Under the pieces are notes generated by a model. That model did not search any database. It was not told where the DNA came from and was given only the letters and a program-made list of their open reading frames with translations. A stretch of DNA of 13,068 bases from Cudoniella acicularis (taxonomy: Eukaryota; Ascomycota; Leotiomycetes; Helotiales; Helotiaceae): NCBI GenBank assembly GCA_013054445.1, contig JAAMPI010001559.1, positions 1 to 13,068 of the forward strand. Reading direction: 5' to 3'. The translations under genes were made by a program, and so were the position numbers. Shown here piece after piece: positions 1 through 7,241 of this stretch. Position 1 is the first letter of the stretch. The number at the start of each line of letters is the position of its first letter.

Positions 1-2296
1 AGCATACGTTCGGTCCCACCTCCGTTTACCTTAGCTAACATATATGCTCAATCGCCGGAACAGCTGTGTGGCATTTGCAAAGTCATTGTGCCTGATCGCA
101 ATACCAGTAGCTGGGATAAGGACGACCCGACAGTGCAATGGCTTGATTACGAGAGGATAGACTACTATCCGGACTTGCCAGGCCTCGCTGCTTCTGCGTA
201 CGCAGGTTGCGGGCTCTGCCGCATGTTCAGAGAGACAATACTGGAAAATTGGGGAAATCCTCATGTGGCGGGATTAGAGGAGCATCGTCCGGTGAGAATT
301 GCCGATGTTCACTTTGCTAGTGAGCAATTTGAACAAGGAGGAAAGGCGGAATCACTTGATGCTCAGCAGGGTAGGATGATCAACACCATAACTATGACAG
401 TTACCCTCCAAGATTCCGAAGGGCTCGCTGAGGAGACGCACGATATCTCTATGATACTTTGCTTTGCCTGCTTTGACACATTAGGTGCGTCACCTCCTAC
501 TCTATACGAACAGGTGTTCAGGCGATGTGGCTGACACACGGTCATTCGACGGTACAGATCTCAACTCCTCAATGCAGCAGCATAGGAGAAGGCTGCCTAG
601 CCTCAGCACCCTATCTGATGAAAACGTTCAACTAATGAAACGATGGATCCAAGAATGCCAGACAAATCACAGAGCGTGCTATACTCTTCCTGATAGCTGG
701 ATACCTACTCGTCTTCTGGACGTAGGATCAGATGACGAATCAGGATCAGAGATGCCCCGTCTGATTGAAACTGCGAATACACTCATGGATAGCAGAAAGT
801 TCATTGCCCTAAGTCATATGTGGGGAGATATGACTGTGTCCCCTCCGCTGAGGTCCATTCGTTCCAACTATGAGACCATGAAAGACGGTGTGACTCCTTC
901 AAGTTTGCCTAGAAACTTTGCCGACGCGGTCTCCGTCTGCCGTTGTCTGGGTGTCAGATATATCTGGATCGATTCTCTATGCATCATTCAGGACTCTCTT
1001 GAAGATTGGGCCCACGAAGCGGAGTTAATGCATAAAGTATATAGAAATGCAGTAGTGACTATTGTTGCGTAAGTACCACCGGAGGATACCGTCATACGTA
1101 TGAAATATTACGCTAAGTACGATTACAGTACGTCCGCTACCTCGTCCCATGACGGATTTCTTCAACGACATATTGCCAATATTCCTGCAGTGAGAATCTC
1201 GTATTCCCTTGGCAACAGTGGATGTCAGTCTCTTATCATATGTCCCAACGAGTATGCGCAGGGACAGATGGGGCCAAATCCTGAATTAGAAGACGGTATA
1301 AATCGTTCAAGATGGAACACTCGCGGCTGGACAATGCAGGAACGCATTTTATCGACAAGACTAATCCACTTCTGCAAGAATTTGATCTGTTTCGAGTGTA
1401 GGACTTGCATGGTCACAGAGGAGAACGTGTCTATGGCATCGGAGCGGGATGCGATTGTCAAATTTGAATTGTGGCCAAGGAGCGACCATATCTTTCGTGA
1501 ACCAAAAACTGCAGGTCCGAACAACTTGGCTCAAGAAATGGAGGCACTGTACAAGAAATGGATGGCTACTCTCGAAGAGTACTCCTTTCGGCAACTGACC
1601 AAGCAGTCTGATAAGCTGCCGGCCATTCAGAGCATCGCCGCTGAAATGTCTCTTGTCGTTGACGATACTTATATTCCGTTCGCTGGTATGTGGCGGGGAA
1701 ACTTGAAGCGTGAGCTTCTTTGGCAGTCTCTACCACCTTTACCAATCCAACGACCGGAGTCATACGGAGCTCCAAGCTGGTCTTGGGTCTCTGCTGGTTC
1801 TGATGTCCGATGGTTGAGAAAGAAGCTAGATAACGATATCGAGATGCCTACGATTCAATACCCCTTCGACGTCCTAGACTATGGCAACCAACATCCCAAA
1901 TGCAAGGCTTACAACTACCTAGAAGTACAGGGCTTTACCAAGTCAATATCACGTATTGTACCAACAGACTCAAGCTCGTCAGGCTCGTCAAGCTGGCGTA
2001 GCATCGAGTATTACTTTCCATTTTCTTTGCAAGTAGTGGATGCTAATGGGGCACATTTGAAATTCGGGTCTGCTCGATTTGACTTGAAAGATTATGTTCC
2101 GAGAAAAGGAGCACAACTGCTCTACCTTCACATTACTGAGCACTACCCATCTGGTCTTTTGTTGGAAAGATCGGATACTACCGAACAGATCTGGTTTAGA
2201 ATAGGTATTGCTTCTATTTTCACAGTAGCAGCAGGGAAGGAGATCGTGGAGATTTTGTTCACATGCGGGAGTTACCAGAAAATTATTATTATCTAA
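1..2296 (+). CDS. HET-domain (heterokaryon incompatibility) protein, 5' partial, three exons
   Basis: Exons by reading frame and splice sites: 1-484, 558-1068, 1129-2296, giving 720 visible residues with no internal stop. Intron 1 (73 bp) has GTGCGT, branch CTGAC at 531-535 and ACAG; intron 2 (60 bp) has GTAAGT and ACAG. The frame is open from base 1 with no ATG, so the true start lies upstream. Seen in order: two Cys pairs near the N-terminus (LCGIC, CGLC), typical of the region before a HET domain; the HET signature FIALSHMWGD, LPRNFADAV, RYIWIDSLCIIQDS, DWAHEAELM and VYRNA; then RGWTMQERILS, and PSWSWVS at the domain end. Family knowledge: HET proteins trigger cell death after fusion of incompatible hyphae and are mostly cytoplasmic. 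The specific recognition partner cannot be told. The last residues (QKIIII) run into the AT-rich island, so the natural C-terminus may have been altered. Confidence 0.9.
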
Positions 2297-2560
2297 TATA
2301 GTCCTAAGTCTATACTAGAATTATTTATTACTTCTAGCTAAATATAATAATCAAGTATAATAGTAAGCTCGATTTATTTATTATTAAAAATCTCTTATTT
2401 AAAGCTAAAAGTAATATTTAAAGAAAACCTTTAATAATAGTTTTCTTTAATATAATTAACTTATTTTTAGGTAACTCACAGGAGTTAGTTACTTTCTCTT
2501 ATTACTATCTAATAGCTTCTCGAATAGACTAATAGGCTTTAGGCTCGTGAAGCCTTAAAG
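2297..2560. repeat. AT-rich, CpA-poor RIP-like island
   Basis: This stretch is dominated by TA, AA and TT steps. By eye the first 160 bases contain only about one CpA and almost no TpG, while TpA is abundant. In Pezizomycotina this pattern is the usual residue of repeat-induced point mutation (C to T in CpA context) on an old repeat. No coding remnant could be read. It separates the intact HET gene from a second, broken HET fragment. Confidence 0.55.
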
Positions 2561-2586
2561 AGCTCTAGTGGAAATGTATTACAGAG

Positions 2587-2901
2587 AGGAGCCGAGAATC
2601 TGCCGAACAGGACTTGCTGGTTGCGTTCCGCCGGATTGATCAGCTATGTATCAATCAAAGAGACGATGCTGAACGAAGTGAACAGGTTGCAAAGATGGGG
2701 TGGATTTATCAACATGCAGCGAACGTCCTGATCTTTTTTGGTGGCGAGCCGCCTCGCAATAGCGGAGCAGACGAGTACATCAATCGGATGCTTACGTTTG
2801 CAGTTGGAACCAAGAGCAACTCTAAAAAAGAGAGAGAACAACTACTTGCAGTGTCGGCCCTCCTCACTAGGCCGTGGTTTAGCCTGAGATGGGTTGTTCA
2901 G
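2587..2901 (+). pseudogene. HET-domain gene fragment (second HET copy, truncated both sides)
   Basis: The reading frame holds about 105 residues of the middle of a HET domain: RRIDQLCINQRDDAERSEQV, then MGWIYQHAANVLIFFGG, then LTRPWFSLRWVVQ. These match the HET core IDxLCINQxDxxERxxQVxxMxxIYxxAxxV and the later RPWFxRxWVVQE motif. The start of the domain (the ALSYVWGD block) is absent; upstream in this frame is a TAG at 2566-2568 and then the AT-rich island. After WVVQ, where family members continue with E and an aliphatic stretch, the sequence switches to unrelated protein in another frame. The first HET gene has a WIDSLCIIQDS version of the same core, so this is a different copy, not its continuation. 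Judged non-functional. Confidence 0.75.
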
Positions 2902-3124
2902 TGGCACCGGCACAGCAACTCTAGCAACTGTAAATTTCCCCGGCGCGTATAAAGCCTCTGATCCCGGAATTGAAGTTAATATTCACGCTGTAATGGCAAC
3001 CTATGTCAATCCCGGTCCAACTGTATATAGCGGAGGTAGCACTAAGTCGGCAGGAGCCAGTTGCATTAGAGCCGAAACAATCAGAACCACGGTCCTGCAG
3101 TCGCAAAGCCTACTAGTTAGATGA
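2894..3124 (+). pseudogene. C-terminal fragment of an AA9 (GH61) lytic polysaccharide monooxygenase
   Basis: In the frame opening at 2894 the protein reads FSGTGTATLATVNFPGAYKA, then SDPGIEVNIH, then TYVNPGPTVYSGG. This is the conserved end of AA9 copper monooxygenases (family pattern: GSGSA...VSFPGAYKxxDPGIxxNIY...YxxPGPxVYSGG). Only about 60 residues of AA9 remain. The copper-binding N-terminal His, second His and axial Tyr regions are missing, and the frame is closed just upstream by TGA at 2885-2887. The tail after GASC to the TGA at 3122-3124 is not recognisable. AA9 enzymes are secreted and cleave cellulose oxidatively; this piece cannot. It abuts the HET fragment at about 2901, so the two were joined by rearrangement. 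Confidence 0.75.
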
Positions 3125-3611
3125 CTTGATATTTTTGAGATGTGAGGTATGGAGATAAGTAGCGCGATTGGTGAATTCATTTACATGTTTGCTGCTTTTG
3201 GTTGTATTATCCCACTGTTAGAAATGTAGCCCGAATGACTCACGCGAATTTTGCCACCCTAGCTACCTAGGCATGTATAAAGTACTGACTTGCTCTACCA
3301 CCTTCTTATGAAGTAAAGCCTGTTCTAGAGGTGAACACAAACCTGTTTGATATTATTAAGACTCATAGCTTACGAAGAGGAAGAATTACACCACTCTCTT
3401 TATGTTCTGCATGACCATTCTGTTGAGGAAGCGATTCCGGGTCACGTGCTCGGGAGTCGCCACCCGAAGGATTCAAAGGAAGTGGCGATGATGATTATGC
3501 CTTTAGATCCTACGGTGTCATCGATCACATAGGCCGAGGTATAAGCTATTACTATAGTTTAGGTGTAGGAAGATGAGAGGGAATCTCGGTAGCATGTGGG
3601 CACCGGAAGCC
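3125..3611. other. Intergenic region upstream of the KANL3-like hydrolase
   Basis: No reading frame with recognisable protein was found. A 61-codon open stretch at 3347-3532 has no family resemblance and no start context. The right end serves as the upstream region of the hydrolase gene. Confidence 0.5.
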
Positions 3612-3619
3612 TATAAATA
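3612..3619 (+). promoter_or_regulatory. TATA box (TATAAATA) of the KANL3-like hydrolase gene
   Basis: A consensus TATAAATA lies 175 bases upstream of the chosen ATG at 3794, implying a 5' leader of roughly 140-150 bases if transcription starts about 30 bases downstream. No better TATA lies between it and the gene. Confidence 0.5.
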
Positions 3620-3793
3620 AGGGACACAGCTCCCACCAAAAGTTGTTCTGTAGACTAGCAATTCACACTCTTTTAGCAACCCACTTCACTTCATATATCC
3701 TCAGTCGTAACACATTCGCTAGACATCGTTCCAATAACTTGCATCGGATTGATCAGTCTAGATCTAACATCTTTCGATTTATTATCACTAGCA

Positions 3794-4636
3794 ATGTCAG
3801 CAATTCAAGCACCATCAGCTCTGCAAATTTCTCGAATAGACTTTCGACATTCGTCTACGAACCCAAATTCCGACCCTTATCCGTGCCGACTCTACTGCAC
3901 CGCTATTCCACCACACGGCTCGGTATCAGCAATATCAACAGAAGCAAACACACCCCTCGAACCAGCAGCAGAGGAAGAGAATAACGGACGACCAAAGCCT
4001 GATGTTCTCTTCACGCACGGCGCAGGTTCACAGCTGGATAACCCTTCGTTAGATGCTTTTGCCGAAGGCTTAGCAGGAACTCATACAGTCCTCTGTTTCG
4101 AAGACCAAGGAAGTGTGCAGCGACGTGCTGCTACTTTCAAATCGCTCCTGGATGCTTTCCCTTCTGTCACTGCTTTTGGCGGAAGGAGTAAGGGTAGTGT
4201 AGCTGCTGTTGAAGCATCGCTTAATTCAAATGTGAAGAAGCTCATCCTATTCTCGTCACCACTTTCTTATAAGGGGAGTAGTGATTCAGGCCGAGACATG
4301 CTTCAGCTTCCACAGGATCTGCTTCAGCTTCAACAGGATGTTGAAGTGCTATTCATTGGCGGTGATAGAGACGAGTTGTGTCTTTTTGAAGATCTCGCGG
4401 AAATTAGGAAGAGGATGAAGGCGAGGAGCTGGTGGATTCAGATTGAAGGTGCAGATCATGGTATCAAATTTGAGATGGAGAAGAGGAGGTCAGTCTGCGA
4501 GTTCGTGGGAAAGATTGCTGGGAAATGGTTAAGTGGGGATGTGAGTGCATTCAGGAAGAGTGAGAAGACGGCGGATGTGCTGGTTGGTTGGGACGAGAGC
4601 GGAAAAGAGTTCAAGAGTACATTATTTGAAGATTGA
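3794..4636 (+). CDS. KANL3/TEX30-like alpha/beta hydrolase
   Basis: Intronless, 280 residues. The start is the first ATG in the frame (GCAATGTC context, purine at -3); the frame is open further upstream but without ATG. The fold signature is clear: strand plus oxyanion turn VLFTHGAGS (about 71-79), nucleophile elbow AFGGRSKGSVAA with Ser132, ILFSSPL (151-157), acid in LFIGGDRDEL (Asp191 or Asp193), and His222 in IEGADHGIKF. Order and wording match the KANL3/TEX30 hydrolase-like family, common in fungi, for which no substrate is firmly established. No signal peptide or membrane segment is seen, so it is probably cytosolic. Oddity: LQLPQDL is followed directly by LQLQQDV, a 21-bp tandem duplication at 4301-4342 just before the strand carrying the acid. 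The elbow reads RSKG where RSMG is usual. A decayed transposase lies 35 bases after the stop. Confidence 0.85.
   Translation: MSAIQAPSALQISRIDFRHSSTNPNSDPYPCRLYCTAIPPHGSVSAISTEANTPLEPAAEEENNGRPKPDVLFTHGAGSQLDNPSLDAFAEGLAGTHTVLCFEDQGSVQRRAATFKSLLDAFPSVTAFGGRSKGSVAAVEASLNSNVKKLILFSSPLSYKGSSDSGRDMLQLPQDLLQLQQDVEVLFIGGDRDELCLFEDLAEIRKRMKARSWWIQIEGADHGIKFEMEKRRSVCEFVGKIAGKWLSGDVSAFRKSEKTADVLVGWDESGKEFKSTLFED
4301..4342 (+). repeat. 21-bp tandem duplication inside the hydrolase gene
   Basis: Two adjacent 21-base units start at 4301 and 4322. The first 18 bases of each match at 17 positions (CTTCAGCTTC then C or A then ACAGGAT). The length is a multiple of three, so it adds seven codons and leaves the frame intact. 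Confidence 0.75.
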
Positions 4637-4670
4637 GCTGGGGTTCTCATAAGAAGTCATTAGGGTCATA

Positions 4671-4815
4671 TTACGCTTTGAAATACTTTTCGAGGGCTTT
4701 CTCCTCCGATGGAGTGAGATACTGTTGGCCTTCAGCCTTCTCTTCTTTCGAGCGCTGCGCATGATCGCAATAATAAAGAGTAGTTAGAGGAACTCCACTG
4801 CGCTTGATCTGGCAT
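4671..4815 (-). pseudogene. Relic of a pogo/Fot1-type (Tc1-mariner superfamily) transposase N-terminus
   Basis: The reverse strand encodes about 45 residues: IKRSGVPLTTLYYCDH followed by AQRSKEEKAEGQQYLTPSEE and KALEKYF, then a stop at 4671-4673. This is the helix-turn-helix region of fungal pogo-like transposases (pattern: GVPxxTLxxR...QQxLTPxEEKALxxY). The DDE catalytic domain and the preceding helix are missing, and a TAA sits just upstream in the same frame. It is truncated on both sides and no terminal inverted repeats were found. It marks the left edge of a repeat-rich block. Confidence 0.65.
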
Positions 4816-5094
4816 TATATGTTCGAGGCTCTCCTGGTAGGGAGGCCTCTGCAAAGGCTTTACTGGCGCGGTCGTTCATAAAGTATTAGCTCCGTACCTT
4901 ATATGGGAGATGGTATGGGATTGGAATGACTGAGTGGTAGCTCCGTGTAGAAGCAGATATGTGGCTGCTTGTGGAAATTTCTAGAATAACGCCACACTTT
5001 ACATGAGTCTTATATAATATACAATATAATACGATTAAGTTAGCGTAACTATAAATATGATATTATATAAGCACCTCCTTCGATGCTTAGCGTA
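4816..5094. other. Non-coding, partly AT-rich spacer between transposon relics
   Basis: No recognisable protein in any frame. The part from about 5005 to 5075 is strongly TA-rich, like the other RIP-type islands here. It is probably decayed transposon DNA, given what lies on both sides. Confidence 0.4.
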
Positions 5095-5720
5095 TTACAT
5101 ACCTCCTCCTACTATGTCCGGATAAATCCGGCAGAAGGCTTCCTTACGCTCTGTGTCCTTAAACCTTAGAGCTATATTCTTTCTTGATAGGAGCTTCGTG
5201 CTATTGTCCCGAAATTTAGAGACAGGCTAATGGTTATGATAGAGCAGGGGGGGAATAGCCAAAAGGGCTTTTGACGCTGTCGACGGGATAATCGATAACA
5301 TGACCACAACCGTAGTATTTTCTTACTACAAACCGAATCCTTATAGAGAAATAGCTAAAGAATAATACGAAACTGACTATAACTTTATATATTTATATAG
5401 TAGAGATTTGAGACCCCTAAACTATGATGTCGTTTCGGCACGTATGGTTTTTCGCCACGCAGGGATAGACGTTAATAAGATACAATCAACCCTTTTTCTA
5501 TACCCTCGAGCGACTTACACACTATCCTCTCCTTCCTCGCCTAGCGTCTTTATATCCCCCAGCTCTATTTTCGTATCATCTATAAGGGGTTTACTCTCTT
5601 CTAGGTAAGTAGCTAGTGCTATTATTAAACTCCTTACTAGCTATAGAATAGTCGAGAAGTTGCTTAGATAATAGGTCTGTTCGCTAGGTGATTAGACTCG
5701 GGGTTACGTATAGTAAGTTT
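5095..5720 (-). repeat. Decayed, RIP-like repeat with short unidentified reverse-strand reading frames
   Basis: Reverse-strand stretches read like eroded coding sequence: ALRFKDTERKEAFCRIYPDI near 5110-5190, and IALATYLEESKPLIDDTKIE near 5560-5640, the latter interrupted upstream by a TAG. I do not recognise the family. In the 140 bases at 5581-5720 I count about 24 TpA, four TpG and no CpA on the + strand, a strong sign of C-to-T mutation in CpA context. Together this suggests an old transposable element inactivated by RIP. A 66-codon forward ORF at 5408-5608 is taken as chance. Confidence 0.45.
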
Positions 5721-5992
5721 ATATTTAAGAGAGGATATGTCACAGACCTAGTTCGACGCCAGGCTAGATTGACTTGATAATAGTCAACTCAATGACTTGA
5801 TTCGACGCTCGTCGATTCAATGACTTGACGACTAACCGAATGACTCACTATCCAGGGGAATCGCTTACGGACTGCTTCGCTTACTAGCGCTATTTGTACA
5901 GTTAAATAGAGCTTCTCTCTCCGAGAGAACCTCTTCTTTTCTCCTTAGCTTAGTCTCTTCGATAATATAGCACCTTCTTGCAAATACGTCCC

Positions 5993-6004
5993 CACGTGAC
6001 GTCA
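5993..6004 (+). promoter_or_regulatory. Overlapping E-box (CACGTG) and CRE (TGACGTCA)
   Basis: The bases CACGTGACGTCA combine a perfect CACGTG palindrome (bHLH site) with a perfect TGACGTCA palindrome (CRE/ATF bZIP site), sharing TG. They lie about 70 bases upstream of a TATATAAA box inside the candidate LTR, the right place for an activator site. Binding is inferred from the motif only. Confidence 0.4.
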
Positions 6005-6072
6005 GGGCCCTAGTGCCTTTGCAGAGCCGTAACATATTTATGTTATGTTAAATAGTGGGGTCAGAGCTGCTC

Positions 6073-6080
6073 TATATAAA
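6073..6080 (+). promoter_or_regulatory. TATA box (TATATAAA) of the candidate LTR
   Basis: Perfect TATATAAA, about 77 bases upstream of an AATAAA signal. No open gene follows on this strand, which fits an LTR promoter better than a cellular gene promoter. Confidence 0.4.
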
Positions 6081-6323
6081 CAGAAAAGGACTAAAGACTC
6101 AAAAAGAAGCAATTTAAAGGCAGAGGCAAACCTCGTAAGATCTTACAACAATAAACAAGTGGTCTGAGGTCTAGACCCGAACTCCTGAGCCGCTGAAGGA
6201 AGAAAGCATATGGAAAGGTGGGACCCACGCAATAACTTCTATTAGTTTGTTGAAAGCTATCTAACAACCGATTACAATTTCCCTTGTAAAACGAGTGATC
6301 CTTTCATAATCCAAGTCAGGGCT

Positions 6324-7241
6324 TCAAGATTCCATAGAAGAAAGCCAATGTGCAATCTCACTTCCAATATTGTACGGGTGATCTTCCTCCATGAAATGCG
6401 ACCTTGCTCCAACACATACCCCTTTCACATTCTTATGGTCTCCATATACCATCTCGCCTTCTCCTCAACAACCAACTGCCCCGGCTTCGCCCAAAAGAGA
6501 AGCTTCGGTATCTCATTCTCAAGCAGCCAAACATGATACCTCTCTACAATCTTCTAAACATCTGCAGGCTGTCCTTAGATAGGAATCTCGCTAGGAAAAC
6601 GAAACACCGCCCCCCTGGATGACTTCTCAAGGAATGGTGCACGGTAATGGTCAAATTCGGCCTGGCTGAGAGTGCGAAGCATATCAGCCGGTATAACCCC
6701 TTCAATGAACGCATTATTCTCGATGACCAGCTCTCGTCCTTCAATGGGATTCGCGAAATTTCTTGAAGTGTCCCTGAGCTGGCTCAGCAACCAGATCGTC
6801 CCATGTCGGAAATGGACGCAGGAATTCGGAAAAGACGAGGCCGGCCACACGATTTGGATTCAGGCAGGCCCAGTTGAAGCCGAGAGCGGATCCCCAGTCT
6901 TGCACCACAAGAATGAGTTTGTCGGTCGGGAGGACGGCGGATATGAATGCTTTGAGATAGTCTGCATGGTCGATGAAACGATATGCGATATCATGTTTTC
7001 CGGACTGGCCAAAGCCGATGAGATCCGGTGCAACACATCTGAATCCAGGACTGATGTGAGGGATGATGTTACACCAGAGATAGGAGGACGCGGGATTGCC
7101 GTGGAGGAAAAGAACAGTTTCATGGCGTTTTGTTGCGGGCTTCCCGGTATCGACATAACTCATGTGTGATCCGAGGACCTCAGCTCGTTGGAGTGTGAAG
7201 GGGAACTCAGCAGAAACATTTGATTCTGGCGTTTGGGCCAC
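6324..7241 (-). pseudogene. Haloalkane dehalogenase pseudogene (alpha/beta hydrolase, DhaA/LinB-like)
   Basis: Read across its lesions the locus covers a full-length dehalogenase of about 305 residues without introns. Seen: HGNPASSYLW with halide-binding Asn49, VVQDWGSALGF with nucleophile Asp115 and Trp116, FSEFLRPFPTWD with catalytic acid Glu139, GRELVIENNAFIEG, DHYRAPFL, RFPSEIPI, KLLFWAKPGQLV, and the catalytic His in SHFMEEDHPYNIGSEIAHWL before the stop at 6324-6326. Lesions: GTG (7239-7241) where ATG is expected, with no in-frame ATG upstream; one extra base near 6746-6748 (GGG), giving an early TGA at 6741-6743; stops TAA at 6575-6577 and TAG at 6554-6556; and a one-base shift near 6431-6436. 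Dehalogenases of this family release halide and alcohol from haloalkanes and are mainly bacterial. Bacterial-like wording and lack of introns suggest past transfer (inference). Confidence 0.85.

Larger units (their letters stand above)
5738..6157 (+). mobile_element. Candidate long terminal repeat (LTR) of a retrotransposon
   Basis: The 420-base stretch starts TGTCACAG and ends AATAAACA, i.e. TG...CA. Its internal order is that of an LTR: upstream repeated motifs (CAATGACTTGA twice, TGACTCA once), an E-box/CRE overlap at 5993-6004, a TATATAAA box at 6073-6080 and an AATAAA signal at 6150-6155. Two bases after the end comes TGGTCTGAGG, placed and starting (TGG) like a tRNA primer-binding site. 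No second LTR, target-site duplication or gag/pol coding is visible, so it would be a truncated element. The boundaries are inferred. Confidence 0.35.

Noticed and set aside
3347..3532. 61-codon forward ORF
   Set aside because: No ATG in good context, no similarity noticed, and it lies in an otherwise featureless spacer.
3643..3984. 113-codon forward ORF overlapping the hydrolase 5' end
   Set aside because: Shadow frame; the overlapping frame from 3794 carries the recognisable hydrolase.
4740..4835. Possible tRNA B-box (GTTCGAGGC) near 4821
   Set aside because: No matching A-box or acceptor stem was found, and the reverse strand reads as transposase.
5408..5608. 66-codon forward ORF rich in Ser and Pro
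   Set aside because: The opposite strand reads more like decayed protein; this one is probably its complement.
6348..6622. Several overlapping forward ORFs of 62-72 codons
   Set aside because: They are antisense to the C-terminal part of the dehalogenase pseudogene.
6672..7169. 165-codon forward ORF overlapping the dehalogenase pseudogene
   Set aside because: It is the antisense shadow of the dehalogenase sequence and shows no family resemblance of its own.
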